Source: Mesorhizobium caraganae
GTDB lineage: Bacteria; Pseudomonadota; Alphaproteobacteria; Rhizobiales; Rhizobiaceae
Direction of reading: 5' to 3'
Assembly: GCF_016836705.1 (NCBI RefSeq)
Contig: NZ_JAFCGY010000024.1
Span: forward strand, 20,153-84,152
Length of the DNA: 64,000 nucleotides
Made by a program: the position numbers and the translations under genes
Notes under the pieces: model-generated
Told to the model about the DNA's origin: nothing
Seen by the model: the letters and a program-made list of their open reading frames with translations, nothing else
The model's database searches: none
Part shown: in pieces, positions 25,672 to 34,554 of the stretch
How positions within the stretch are numbered: the stretch's first letter is position 1
Layout of the letters: every line of letters starts with the position of its first letter

Positions 25672-26583
25672 CTACTTCAAGAACCCGTTCTTCTTCAGGA
25701 AGTCCTCGGCGACGCCCTTGACCGGCTCGCCGCCGATCTGGACGCGGCCGTTGAGATCCTGCAGCGTGACGAGGTCGAGCTTGGCGAAGACCGGCTTGAG
25801 CAGCGTCTCGATCTCGGGGTGCTCCTTCAGCACGGCTTCACGGATGATCGGCGCCGGCTGGTAGACCGGCTGCACGCCCTTGTCGTCGTCGAGCACGACC
25901 AGGCCGGACGGCGCGATACCGCCATCGGTGCCGTAGACCATGGCGGCGTTGGCGCCGTTGGTCTGGTTGGCGGCCGCGCCAATGGTCGCCGCGGTGTCGC
26001 CGCCCGACAGCGTGATCAACTGGTCGGGCTTCAGCGTGAAGCCATATGTGGTCTGGAAGGCCGGCAGGGCTGCCGCCGAATTGACGAATTCGGCCGAGGC
26101 GGCCAAAACCACCTTGCCCCCACCCGCGACGTATTTGCCGAAATCGGAGAGCGTCGCCAGCTTATTGGTCTCGGCAACCTCCTTGCGCAGCGCGATCGCC
26201 CAGGTGTTGTTGGCCGGCGACGGCGACAGCCAGACGATCTTGTTGGCGTCGTAGTCGAGCTTCTTGGCGGTCTCATAGGCCTTGGCGGCATCCTTCCAGA
26301 CCGGATCATCGGCCTTCTCGAAGAAGAAGGCGGCGTTGCCGGTGTATTCGGGATAGATGTCGATCTCGCCGGCGGTGATCGCCTTGCGCACCACGGGCGT
26401 GCCGCCGAGCTGGATGCGGTCGGTGGTCTTGATGTTGTTGGCGTTCAGCACCAGCTGGATGATGTTGCCGAGGACGCCGCCCTCGGTGTCGATCTTCGAG
26501 GAAACGACCACCTGGGCGTTGGCGGAAGCCGCTGTGATGCCGAGCGCCAATGCCGCACTGGCCAGAACCTTGACTGAAAACAT
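25672..26583 (-). CDS. Osmoprotectant ABC transporter substrate-binding protein (OsmF/OpuCC type)
   Basis: A 303-residue periplasmic binding protein of the quaternary-amine group. The signal peptide is SVKVLASAALALGITAASAN with cleavage near ANA-Q. The mature part has VVVSSKIDTEGGVLGNIIQL, GEIDIYPEYTGNAAFF and VYGTDGGIAPSGLVVLDDDK, the pattern of OpuAC/OsmF proteins with the Y-P-E-Y-T-G ligand loop. ATG 26583 has AAGGGA upstream. It leads the four-gene transporter set on the minus strand. The true ligand could be a compound other than betaine, as for E. coli OsmF. Confidence 0.9.
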   Translation of the reverse strand: MFSVKVLASAALALGITAASANAQVVVSSKIDTEGGVLGNIIQLVLNANNIKTTDRIQLGGTPVVRKAITAGEIDIYPEYTGNAAFFFEKADDPVWKDAAKAYETAKKLDYDANKIVWLSPSPANNTWAIALRKEVAETNKLATLSDFGKYVAGGGKVVLAASAEFVNSAAALPAFQTTYGFTLKPDQLITLSGGDTAATIGAAANQTNGANAAMVYGTDGGIAPSGLVVLDDDKGVQPVYQPAPIIREAVLKEHPEIETLLKPVFAKLDLVTLQDLNGRVQIGGEPVKGVAEDFLKKNGFLK

Positions 26584-26739
26584 TGTGAAATCCCTTGCTT
26601 TGAACCGGAATGCGGTGGCCGCATATGAGCATGGCTTCAACGCTCCGTCGGGGCACACGGTTTCATAACAACGGGCAAAGACGCAATAATTTTGTGCCGT
26701 CGCCGCGATTTCGCGCCGGCGCCATGCTGACAGGCCGTG

Positions 26740-27969
26740 TCAAGCAAGACGATCTCGGGCGCCGGCTTTGCGCAATCCGGTCAGCCTGAGCGCACCCAGC
26801 GCCACGAAGCACAGTGCGACGACCGGGAAGACGAGCCAATTCAGCATCTCCCAGCCCCAGGCATTGTAGACCGCGCCCGACATCAGCGAGGCGAAAGCGA
26901 CGGAGCCGAACAGGACGAAATCGTGGAAGCCCTGCACCTTGCTTTTTTCGGAGGGGTGGTAGCTGTCGGCGACCATTGAAGTGGCGCCGATGAAGGCGAA
27001 ATTCCAGCCGAGACCAAGCAGGATCAGCGCCGTCCAGAACTGCCACAGATGCAGGCCAGACAACGCCACCGCGGCGCAACCGACGAGCAGCACCAGGCCG
27101 GTGGCGACGACGCGTTCGGCGCCGAAGCGATGGATCAACGAGCCGGTGAAGAAACTCGGCGCAAACATCGCCATCACGTGCCAGGAAATGCCGAGCGTGG
27201 CGTCATCGGTCGACAGGCCGCAGCCGACCATGGCCAACGGCGCGCCGGTCATGACGAAGCTCATCAGCGCGTAGCTGCCGACGGCGCAGAACAGCGCCGC
27301 GACGAAGCGCGGTCGGGTGACGATGTCGGATAGCGGCCGAGCGTCGCTGTACGCAACTTCGGCGTGGCCGGCGGCCTTGGCCGGGATGCGAAGGAACGAC
27401 AGGATAATGGCGCCGACCGCAGCCAGCACCGGGATAGCCACGAAGGATCCGGCAAACATCACGGGCGCCAGCAATTCGCGGGTGAAGATGACGATCTGCG
27501 GCCCGAGTATGGCGGTGATGACGCCGCCGGCCAGCACGAAGGAAATGGCGCGCGCCTTGAATTCGGGCGGTGCGTTATCGGCGGCGGCGAAGCGGAATTG
27601 CTGGACGAAGGCGCCGCCGACGCCGATCACCAGCAGCGCGAAAGCGAACAGCCAGAAGCTGGCCTGGAACAGCGCCAACGTGGCGATCAGCCCGCCGAGT
27701 GCGGTGACGATCGTTCCGCTCATGAAGCCGCCGCGCTGGCCGAGACCGCGAATGATGGCGGCGGCCGGCAACGCGCCGAGCGCCACGCCGACATTGAAAC
27801 CGGTGATCGGCGCCGTCGCCAGCGACTTGTCGGCAGCCAGCAGATATTGGCCGGCCAACCCGCCCATCGAAATGGCGATCGGTGCTGCCGAACCGATGAT
27901 TGCCTGCGATGTCGCCAGGATGATCGCGGTGCGGCGCGCGTCCCTTGCGGTCCCGGCGGCGACAGTCAT
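26740..27969 (-). CDS. Major facilitator superfamily transporter
   Basis: A 409-residue inner-membrane transporter with about 12 helices. Recognisable are the loop 2-3 region IIRGLGQRGGFMSGTIVTAL, the middle loop, and FHDFVLFGSVAFASLMSGAV. It resembles the drug/metabolite MFS proteins of rhizobia of unknown substrate (YcaD or UMF1-like) but lacks the classical A-motif in full. ATG 27969 overlaps the nusB stop as ATGA, so translation is coupled to nusB. It is the last gene of the ribH-nusB-MFS unit. Confidence 0.82.
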   Translation of the reverse strand: MTVAAGTARDARRTAIILATSQAIIGSAAPIAISMGGLAGQYLLAADKSLATAPITGFNVGVALGALPAAAIIRGLGQRGGFMSGTIVTALGGLIATLALFQASFWLFAFALLVIGVGGAFVQQFRFAAADNAPPEFKARAISFVLAGGVITAILGPQIVIFTRELLAPVMFAGSFVAIPVLAAVGAIILSFLRIPAKAAGHAEVAYSDARPLSDIVTRPRFVAALFCAVGSYALMSFVMTGAPLAMVGCGLSTDDATLGISWHVMAMFAPSFFTGSLIHRFGAERVVATGLVLLVGCAAVALSGLHLWQFWTALILLGLGWNFAFIGATSMVADSYHPSEKSKVQGFHDFVLFGSVAFASLMSGAVYNAWGWEMLNWLVFPVVALCFVALGALRLTGLRKAGARDRLA

Positions 27970-28457
27970 ACGGCGTCCTTGCCGCGCCCCTCGCCGCGCA
28001 CCCGGCGCGATACGCGATCGAGCACGGCATTGGTCAGCTTCGGCTCGTCTTCCTCGTAGAAGGCCTTGGCGATGTCGACATATTCCGAAACGATGACGGC
28101 CACCGGCACGTCGTCGCGCTTCATCAGTTCGTAGACGCCGGCGCGCAGGATGGCGCGCAGCGTCGAATCGAGCCTTGATAGCGGCCAGTCCTCGGTCAGC
28201 GCCTGGCGGATGATCGGATCGATGGTCTTCTGGTTCTCGACGACGCCGGTCAGGATGGCGCGAAACCATTGCGCGTCGGCCTCGCGGTAAAGCGCGCCGT
28301 CGACTTCCTTGCCAAGCCGGAACGCCTCGTATTCCGCCGTGATCTCGAAGACGCCGCTGCCGGCCACGTCCATCTGGTAAAGCGCCTGCACGGCGGCCAG
28401 ACGGGCAGCGCCACGCTTGTTGGCATGGCGCGGACCGGGCGAAGCGGGTTCGCTCAC
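27966..28457 (-). CDS. nusB: Transcription antitermination factor NusB
   Basis: A 163-residue RNA-binding factor that acts with NusE on boxA during rRNA transcription. The helical NusB core is clear: RGAARLAAVQALYQMDVAGS, YREADAQWFRAILTGVVENQ, LDSTLRAILRAGVYELMKRD and VSEYVDIAKAFYEEDEPKLT followed by NAVLDRVSRR. It overlaps ribH upstream by four bases and the MFS gene downstream by four, so the three form one operon. The ribH-nusB pairing is widely conserved. Confidence 0.95.
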   Translation of the reverse strand: MSEPASPGPRHANKRGAARLAAVQALYQMDVAGSGVFEITAEYEAFRLGKEVDGALYREADAQWFRAILTGVVENQKTIDPIIRQALTEDWPLSRLDSTLRAILRAGVYELMKRDDVPVAVIVSEYVDIAKAFYEEDEPKLTNAVLDRVSRRVRGEGRGKDAV

Positions 28458-28948
28458 GATTGCGCTCCCAGTTGCTCTTTGAGCGCGATCATGGTGAGTG
28501 CCGCGCGCGCGGCAAAGCCGCCCTTGTCGCCTTCCGTGCGCTTGGCGCGCGTCCAGGCCTGCGCATCATTCTCGGTCGTCAGGATGCCGTTGCCGATCGG
28601 GATCGCTTCCTGCACCGACAGATCCATCAGCGCACGGCTCGATTCATTGGCGACGATATCGAAGTGATAGGTGTCGCCACGGATGATGGTGCCGAGCGCG
28701 ACAAAGCCGTCATAGTCCTTGCCGCCCTCGCCCATGCCGTCGAGCGCAAAAGTGATCACGGCTGGAATTTCCAGCGAACCGGGAACGGTGACTACGTCAT
28801 AGGTCGCGCCGGCTTCGTCGAGTGCGTTCGTCGCGCCGTCGAGCAGCGCGTCGGCAAGATCGTCATGGAAACGTGCCTCGATGATCAGAAGGTGGGCCTT
28901 CTTCTTCGGGCGGATGAACGCTTTGCCGTGTTGGGATGTGCCAGCCAT
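28454..28948 (-). CDS. ribH: 6,7-dimethyl-8-ribityllumazine synthase
   Basis: A 164-residue enzyme of riboflavin synthesis that condenses 5-amino-6-ribitylaminouracil with dihydroxybutanone phosphate. Family blocks are LLIIEARFHDDLADALLDGA, VPGSLEIPAVI, ALGTIIRGDTYHFDIVANES (with the catalytic histidine) and VQEAIPIGNGILTTENDAQA. ATG 28948 has GGAG seven bases upstream. It is cut off from ribE, ribD and nrdR by an opposite-strand glutathione transferase gene, so it needs its own promoter in 28949-29172. Confidence 0.95.
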   Translation of the reverse strand: MAGTSQHGKAFIRPKKKAHLLIIEARFHDDLADALLDGATNALDEAGATYDVVTVPGSLEIPAVITFALDGMGEGGKDYDGFVALGTIIRGDTYHFDIVANESSRALMDLSVQEAIPIGNGILTTENDAQAWTRAKRTEGDKGGFAARAALTMIALKEQLGAQS

Positions 28949-29172
28949 AAATGTCTCCGGGGGTCGCCGGTGACTTAGGCCGAAGCGGCCGCATTCGCAA
29001 GCTTTGTCCGAAGGGCCAGACCAATTTCCGTGCTGCCTCCACCTCGGGTGCGGGCATTCGCGAACTGCGCCCGGCAATGAAATAGTTCAGGACCGATGTC
29101 GACTTTTGCGAGGCTTGTTCGTCTTAACGATAGGAGACGCAAGAAATTCGCCCAGGCAAGGAAACGGATACG

Positions 29173-29820
29173 ATGACAATCACCATCACGGCCTTTGAAC
29201 GATCACCCGATGGCGGCAAGGGACTGGCACGCGATACGCGCGTCCGCTGGGCGCTCGAAGAGGTGGGGCAGCCCTATGAGGTTCGTCTCATGTCCTTCGC
29301 GGGGATGAAGGGGCCTGACCATCTGGCCATCCATCCCTTCGGCCAGATCCCCACCTATGAGGAAGGTTCCCTCCGCCTGTTCGAGACCGGCTCGATCGTC
29401 TTTCATCTTGGCGAGCAGCATGCGGGGCTGCTGCCTGGGGATCGCGATGCGCGGGCGCGCGCCATCACGTGGATGTTTGCCGCCCTCAACACTGTCGAGC
29501 CGCCGATCCTCGAACTGACGACGGCAAGGATATTCGAAGCCGACAAGCCCTGGAGCAGGGAGCGCTTGCCCCTGGTAAAGGACCGTGTTCGCGCCCCGCT
29601 GGACAAGCTTTCGGCTCATTTGGGCGCCGCCGACTGGCTCGATGGTGCGTTCAGCGCGGGCGATTTGTTGATGGTATCTGTGCTGCTGCGGCTGAGAATG
29701 TCAGGCATCCTGGACGAATATCAAAACCTGGCTGCCTATGTCGCGCGCGGAGAAGCCCGGCCCGCTTATATCAGGGCTTTCTCTGCGCAATTTGCAGTCA
29801 ACGCCCCATCAGCCAGCTGA
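29173..29820 (+). CDS. Glutathione S-transferase family protein
   Basis: A 215-residue GST. The thioredoxin-fold N-domain includes RVRWALEEVGQPYEVRLMSF, HPFGQIPTYEEGSLRLFETG and SIVFHLGEQH, with the cis-proline in QIPTY and the E-T/S-G pocket in ETGSI. The helical C-domain includes LSAHLGAADWLDGAFSAGDL. It reads against the surrounding rib genes and ends 14 bases from the ribE stop. AAGGAAACGGATACG precedes ATG 29173. Substrate is unknown; detoxification is the default guess. Confidence 0.88.
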   Translation: MTITITAFERSPDGGKGLARDTRVRWALEEVGQPYEVRLMSFAGMKGPDHLAIHPFGQIPTYEEGSLRLFETGSIVFHLGEQHAGLLPGDRDARARAITWMFAALNTVEPPILELTTARIFEADKPWSRERLPLVKDRVRAPLDKLSAHLGAADWLDGAFSAGDLLMVSVLLRLRMSGILDEYQNLAAYVARGEARPAYIRAFSAQFAVNAPSAS

Positions 29821-29833
29821 AGCCGCCTGAACG

Positions 29834-30451
29834 CTATAAACCCTCTTTCGCCGCCTCGACCAGGCGCGCGGCGTAGCGGGCCATTGTGTCGATCTCGAGG
29901 TTGACGCGGTCGCCGACCTTGCGCTCGCCCCAGGTGGTGACGGTCAGCGAATGGTGGATCAACAGCACGTCGAAGCGGGTGCCCTCGACCTTGTTGACGG
30001 TGAGCGAGGTGCCGTCGAGCGCGACCGAGCCTTTGGGCGCTATGAATTTCGCCAGTTCGCGCGGCGCCTCGAGCGTAAAGCGCACGGCGTCGCCCTCGTC
30101 CTTGCGTTCGACGATCTCGGCCATGCCATCGACATGGCCGGAGACGATGTGACCGCCGAGTTCGTCGCCAATCTTCAGCGCCCGCTCCAGATTGATCCGG
30201 GTACCGGATTTCCAGCCCATTGCTGTCGTCAGCCGAAGCGCCTCTTCCCAGGCCTCGACCTCGAACCAGCGCGCATTCGAGCCGCTGTCGGGCAGCGCCG
30301 TCACCGTCAGGCAGACACCGCCGCAGGAGATCGACGCGCCGATGGCGATGCCTTGCGGGTCGTATGCGGTGTCGATGCGCAGGCCCACCCCTTCCCTAAG
30401 CGGCCGCACCGAGGCGACGGTGCCGACATCCGTAACAATCCCGGTAAACAT
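29834..30451 (-). CDS. ribE: Riboflavin synthase, alpha subunit
   Basis: A 205-residue enzyme with two lumazine-binding beta-barrels that dismutates 6,7-dimethyl-8-ribityllumazine to riboflavin. The first repeat starts MFTGIVTDVGTVASVRPLRE and has SCGGVCLTVT; the second has GDELGGHIVSGHVDGMAEIV and APKGSVALDGTSLTVNKVEG. It lies 64 bases after ribD on the same strand, with a palindromic repeat filling that gap. No FMN riboswitch fold is recognisable upstream. Confidence 0.95.
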   Translation of the reverse strand: MFTGIVTDVGTVASVRPLREGVGLRIDTAYDPQGIAIGASISCGGVCLTVTALPDSGSNARWFEVEAWEEALRLTTAMGWKSGTRINLERALKIGDELGGHIVSGHVDGMAEIVERKDEGDAVRFTLEAPRELAKFIAPKGSVALDGTSLTVNKVEGTRFDVLLIHHSLTVTTWGERKVGDRVNLEIDTMARYAARLVEAAKEGL

Positions 30452-30474
30452 CAGAAATCTCTATGTTTCGGTTT

Positions 30475-30523
30475 GACCATGATCTTTCCCAAAAACCGGT
30501 TCCCGCTTTTTGGGATCATGGTC
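30475..30523. repeat. RIME-like palindrome at the ribD stop
   Basis: GACCATGATC and GATCATGGTC are the outer arms, with CCCAAAAAC and GTTCCCGCTTTTTGGG inside. The core matches the repeat at 32223-32269. Its right arm contains the ribD stop codon at 30516-30518. Confidence 0.88.
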
Positions 30524-31637
30524 GTATCCATTCGGCATAGCCGTCTTCGCCGAAGCGCATCTCGCGCAACTTGCGGAACCCTGCCGGGATATGGTCGGCG
30601 TCGATGGGCGATGCAATGCCGTCCTCGCCGATCGCCTCCGGCCCCTGGAACAGCACGATGCGGTCGACCAGTCCCTCGGCGAGAAAGGCGCTGGCCACTT
30701 TGGCGCCGCCTTCGACCAGAACGCTGGCCATGCCGAGCGCGCCGAGATCCTCAAGCAGTTCCGGCAGAGCCACCCCGCCTTCATGGGTTTCGGTGCCGAT
30801 GAAGCGCACGCCGGCACGCTCCAGCACCGACCGCCGCAACGGGTCGGCCTCCAGGCAGGCGGCGATATAGAGCGGCACCCGGTCGATGCCGGAGACCAGC
30901 TTCGAGGCTTCCGGCAGCCGGATCTGGCGGTCGAGCACGATGCGCGCCGGCGAGCGGTTCTCCAGCCCCGGCAGCCGCACGGTAAGCGCCGGATCATCCT
31001 CCAGCGCCGTGCCGATGCCGACCAGTATGGCGTCGGCCTCGGCCCGCATCAGATAGACTTCGCGGCGTGCAATATCGCCGGTGATCGTAACCTGGCCGGC
31101 GCCATGCATGCCGATCTTGCCGTCGCTGGAAAGCGCAAGCTTCAGAATCACTTCCGGACGCTTTTTCAGCGATCGAGTGAGATAGCCGGCCATCTGCTCG
31201 GCGGCTTGCGCGGCCAGCACCTTTTCGACCACCTCGATACCGGCGGCGCGCAGGATGGCGTAGCCCTTGCCGGAAACGCGCGGATCGGGATCGCTGGCAG
31301 CGCCCACCACCCGCGCCACGCCGGCATTGACCAGCGCATTGGCGCAAGGCGGGGTGCGGCCATGATGGGCGCAGGGCTCGAGAGTGACGTAAGCCGTAGC
31401 GCCGCGCGCGAGCTCGCCCGCCTCAGCCAGCGCTTCGGTCTCGGCATGCGGCCGGCCGCCGACGGCGGTGACGCCGGTGCCGACGATCATCGGTCCGGCG
31501 CCGTCATCGCGCACGATGATCGTGCCGACCGAAGGGTTGGTCGAGGTGCGGCCGGCATTTCTGCGCGACAGCCGCAGCGCTGCCGCCATGAAACGACGAT
31601 CGAGAGCTTCCTGTTCAGCTTTGCCAGGCGCTGCCAT
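30516..31637 (-). CDS. ribD: Bifunctional deaminase/reductase RibD
   Basis: A 373-residue enzyme for two early steps of riboflavin synthesis. The N-terminal cytidine-deaminase-like domain has the zinc motifs GGRPHAETEALAEAG and LEPCAHHGRTPPCANALVNA. The C-terminal reductase domain (from about residue 160) has VILKLALSSDGKIG, ILVGIGTALEDDPALTVRLP, IVLDRQIRLP and VLVEGGAKVASAFL. It overlaps nothing but is only two bases from nrdR, so the two are co-transcribed. The last codons lie in a rhizobial repeat, a sign that the repeat inserted at or created the present stop. Confidence 0.95.
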   Translation of the reverse strand: MAAPGKAEQEALDRRFMAAALRLSRRNAGRTSTNPSVGTIIVRDDGAGPMIVGTGVTAVGGRPHAETEALAEAGELARGATAYVTLEPCAHHGRTPPCANALVNAGVARVVGAASDPDPRVSGKGYAILRAAGIEVVEKVLAAQAAEQMAGYLTRSLKKRPEVILKLALSSDGKIGMHGAGQVTITGDIARREVYLMRAEADAILVGIGTALEDDPALTVRLPGLENRSPARIVLDRQIRLPEASKLVSGIDRVPLYIAACLEADPLRRSVLERAGVRFIGTETHEGGVALPELLEDLGALGMASVLVEGGAKVASAFLAEGLVDRIVLFQGPEAIGEDGIASPIDADHIPAGFRKLREMRFGEDGYAEWIRP

Positions 31638-31639
31638 GC

Positions 31640-32134
31640 TCAGCCGGCGTCCTCTTCGCTCTTCAGCTCGTCGCCCTTGAGCTCGTCACCTTTGAGTTCC
31701 CCCAGCACGTCATGGAAATCCTTGGCCTCGCGGAAGTTGCGATAGACCGAGGCGAAGCGGACATAGGCCACGTCGTCGAGCGACTTCAGCGCCTCCATGA
31801 CGAGACGGCCGACCTCGCCCGAGGCGATTTCCGTCTCGCCGGAGCTTTCGAGCTGGCGCACGATGCCGGTCACCGCGCGGTCGATGCGTTCGGGATCGAC
31901 ATTGCGCTTGCGCACCGCAATCTCGACCGAGCGCAAGAGCTTGTCGCGGTCGAACGGCACTTTGCGGCCGGACTTCTTCACCACCACGAGGTCGCGCAAC
32001 TGGACGCGTTCGAAGGTGGTGAAACGGCCACCGCAATCGGGGCAGACGCGCCGCCGGCGGATCGCCGCGCCATCCTCGGCGGGGCGCGAATCCTTCACCT
32101 GCGTATCTTCGGACTGGCAATAGGGACAGCGCAT
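31640..32134 (-). CDS. nrdR: Transcriptional repressor NrdR
   Basis: A 164-residue regulator of ribonucleotide reductase genes that senses ATP/dATP. The zinc ribbon is complete: MRCPYCQSEDTQVKDSRPAE and RRRRVCPDCGGRFTTFERVQ. The ATP-cone follows: VVVKKSGRKVPFDRDKLLRS and MEALKSLDDVAYVRFASVYR. The family usually ends near residue 150; here the tail is extended by a small acidic repeat (GDELKGDELKSEEDAG) encoded by 15-base tandem repeats at 31661-31699. It is upstream of ribD in the conserved rhizobial order. Confidence 0.95.
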   Translation of the reverse strand: MRCPYCQSEDTQVKDSRPAEDGAAIRRRRVCPDCGGRFTTFERVQLRDLVVVKKSGRKVPFDRDKLLRSVEIAVRKRNVDPERIDRAVTGIVRQLESSGETEIASGEVGRLVMEALKSLDDVAYVRFASVYRNFREAKDFHDVLGELKGDELKGDELKSEEDAG

Positions 32135-32163
32135 GGAGAGCCTTCGGGTTGGCGATTCTGGCT

Positions 32164-32269
32164 AGATCAGGATGACGTTTGGTTGAATGACCGAATCGGT
32201 ATCCTGATCTATCTCTTTGTTGAGCATGATCTTTTCCGAAAACCGGTTCCCACTTTTCGGGATCATGCT
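32164..32269. repeat. Composite RIME-like repeat upstream of nrdR
   Basis: Two units. The first has perfect ten-base arms AGATCAGGAT (32164-32173) and ATCCTGATCT (32201-32210). The second, 32223-32269, has arms AGCATGATC and GATCATGCT around CCGAAAACCGGTTCCCAC and TTTTCGG. The second unit is the same family as 30475-30523. Confidence 0.9.
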
Positions 32270-32381
32270 TTAGACGAGAGGCTTAGAGGTTTTTGCCGGG
32301 ACGGGCAAAGGTTCGGCAAAGACCGCTCGCTCCCTCAGAGATAGCGAGGCGCGAGGAAAATTGCCAGCCGCGCCAGATAGG

Positions 32382-32969
32382 TCAGGGCGCGACGTCCTTG
32401 GTCGGGAAGCCGCAGGATGTTCCGAGGTTGCGGTAGGCCTTGGTGAAGCCATCCATCGGGATGCTGGCGACAGTTTGCTTGCCGAACGTCACATCGAGCG
32501 AGATGACCTGGCGCATGGCACGCAGCAGCGCGAGGCTGGTCTTGGCCTGGTTGTCGACCGTCCAGCTCGGGCGGCCGGCGGCATCATTGGAATAGACCGT
32601 CGCGGAAACCTTGACGCCGGGGTCGCCGAATGTCGCCGCGATCTTCTTGCCCGTCGGCAGCTCCTTGTTGGCGACCGTGATCATGATGGCCGGATAGGCG
32701 TCGGGCGGCAGGGCGTCGCCGGTCGAGATCGAAAGCGTCAGCGTGCCCGCATTGCCGCTGCCATCGAGAAAGGCGGTAGAGGCGGCGCAGGTCTTATGCG
32801 AATCCTGGCCGGTATCGAGCGCATCGATGATGGTGGTCCACCTGCCAAAGGTGGTGGTCGCCGGCATATCCGTGCTCGGTTGCGTCTGCTCCTGGGCAAA
32901 CGCGACCGACACAGTGAAAGCGGCAAGCGAGCCGAAGAGGGCCAGAATGGCAGGACGGTACACACGCAT
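32382..32969 (-). CDS. Secreted protein of unknown function
   Basis: A 195-residue exported protein. The signal peptide MRVYRPAILALFGSLAAFTV-SVAFA ends at a clear AFA-Q site. The mature part is beta-rich, with FGRWTTIIDALDTGQDSHKT, a single early cysteine, GTLTLSISTGDALPPDAYPA, and a second cysteine near the end (LGTSCGFPTKD), which may form one disulfide. The plan (short exported domain, two cysteines) recalls the IalB family, but key motifs are not convincing. ATG 32969 has GGAG upstream. It lies between glyA and the nrdR repeat and breaks the usual glyA-nrdR adjacency. Confidence 0.65.
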   Translation of the reverse strand: MRVYRPAILALFGSLAAFTVSVAFAQEQTQPSTDMPATTTFGRWTTIIDALDTGQDSHKTCAASTAFLDGSGNAGTLTLSISTGDALPPDAYPAIMITVANKELPTGKKIAATFGDPGVKVSATVYSNDAAGRPSWTVDNQAKTSLALLRAMRQVISLDVTFGKQTVASIPMDGFTKAYRNLGTSCGFPTKDVAP

Positions 32970-33050
32970 CAATCAAATCTCCAGTAGGCCGCGCCGCCCG
33001 AACGGGAGCGGCGCGGAGCGCGGGATATAAAGACGACGCGCGGAGTGCGG

Positions 33051-34364
33051 TCAACCGAGATAGGGATAGAGCGGGAAACGATCGGTCAGCGCCACGACCT
33101 TGGCCTTCACCGCCGCCTCCACAGCCGCATTGCCCTCGTCTGAATTGGCAACCTTCAGTCCGTCCAGAACTTCGGCGATCAGCTTGCCGATCTCGCGGAA
33201 TTCGGCCTGGCCGAAGCCGCGCGTGGTGCCGGCCGGCGTACCAAGGCGAACACCCGAGGTGACGAAAGGCTTTTCCGGATCGAACGGGATGCCGTTCTTG
33301 TTGCAGGTGATGTTGGCGCGGCCGAGCGCCGCCTCGGCCCGCTTGCCGGTGGCGTTCTTGGGCCTGAGGTCGACCAGCATCAGATGGTTGTCAGTGCCGC
33401 CGGAGACGATATCGAGGCCGGTTTCCTGGAGGCTCGACGCCAGCGCCTTGGCGTTGGCGGCAACGCTCTCGGCGTACACCTTGAAGCTCGGCTTCAGCGC
33501 TTCGCCGAAGGCAACCGCCTTGGCGGCGATGACATGCATCAGCGGGCCGCCCTGCAGGCCGGGGAACACCGCCGAGTTCATCTTCTTGGCGATGTCCTCG
33601 TCATTGCACAGGATCATGCCGCCGCGCGGGCCGCGCAACGACTTGTGCGTGGTGGTCGTGACGACATGAGCATGCGGCAATGGCGAGGGATGCACACCGC
33701 CGGCGACGAGGCCCGCGATGTGGGCCATGTCGACCATCAGATAGGCGCCGACCGCGTCGGCAATCTCGCGAAAACGCTTCCAGTCCCAGACGCGCGAATA
33801 GGCGGTGCCGCCGGCCAGGATCAGCTTCGGCTTGGTCTCATGCGCGGTCTTCTCGATGGCATCCATGTCGAGCAGATGGTCTTCCCTGCGCACGCCATAG
33901 GAGACGACCTTGAACCATTTACCGCTCATGTTGACGGGCGAGCCGTGGGTCAGGTGGCCGCCGGAATTCAAATCGAGACCCATGAAGGTGTCGCCGGGCT
34001 GAAGCAGCGCCAGGAAGACCGCCTGGTTCATCTGACTGCCGGAATTCGGCTGGACATTGGCGAAGTTGCAGCCGAACAGCTTTTTGGCGCGCTCGATGGC
34101 GAGTTCTTCCGCGACATCGACGAACTGGCAGCCGCCATAGTAGCGCTTGCCCGGATAACCCTCGGCATATTTGTTGGTCATGATCGACCCTTGCGCCTCG
34201 AGCACCGCGCGCGAAACGATGTTTTCCGACGCGATCAGCTCGATCTCATGGCGCTGGCGGCCGAGCTCGTTGCGGAGGGCGCCGAAAATATCCGGATCGG
34301 CATCGGCAAGCGTGGTTTCGAAGAAGGACTCGAATTTGTTCGACGCTGCCGCTACAGTTGCCAT
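33051..34364 (-). CDS. glyA: Serine hydroxymethyltransferase
   Basis: A 437-residue PLP enzyme that interconverts serine and glycine and charges tetrahydrofolate with one-carbon units. The PLP lysine lies in VVTTTTHKSLRGPRGGMILC. Further signatures are RQRHEIELIASENIVSRAVL, NKYAEGYPGKRYYGGCQFVD, NVQPNSGSQMNQAVFLALLQ, MVDMAHIAGLVAGGVHPSPL and ITCNKNGIPFDPEKP. Length is normal. It heads the conserved glyA-nrdR-rib order but here is separated from nrdR by a secreted-protein gene and a repeat. Confidence 0.97.
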   Translation of the reverse strand: MATVAAASNKFESFFETTLADADPDIFGALRNELGRQRHEIELIASENIVSRAVLEAQGSIMTNKYAEGYPGKRYYGGCQFVDVAEELAIERAKKLFGCNFANVQPNSGSQMNQAVFLALLQPGDTFMGLDLNSGGHLTHGSPVNMSGKWFKVVSYGVRREDHLLDMDAIEKTAHETKPKLILAGGTAYSRVWDWKRFREIADAVGAYLMVDMAHIAGLVAGGVHPSPLPHAHVVTTTTHKSLRGPRGGMILCNDEDIAKKMNSAVFPGLQGGPLMHVIAAKAVAFGEALKPSFKVYAESVAANAKALASSLQETGLDIVSGGTDNHLMLVDLRPKNATGKRAEAALGRANITCNKNGIPFDPEKPFVTSGVRLGTPAGTTRGFGQAEFREIGKLIAEVLDGLKVANSDEGNAAVEAAVKAKVVALTDRFPLYPYLG

Positions 34365-34554
34365 GGCCTGAAAATCCTCCGGTTCGGGGCAATTTACCTA
34401 TGCATATCGCTGCCCCAAAACCGCTGCTCAGTTCTGGGCGACACGCATTGCCGCGCCATTAACACAGTTGTTTTGGCCTCGCCACGTTTGCGGCGCGAAA
34501 TTTGCTGGCCGGATTGCGGCAGAGCGACCCTGAACCCCGCTATTTCCACTCCTG

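Noticed and set aside
30452..30515. FMN riboswitch upstream of ribE or ribH
   Set aside because: The gap before ribE is only 64 bases and filled by a repeat; 28949-29172 shows no RFN-type conserved loops.
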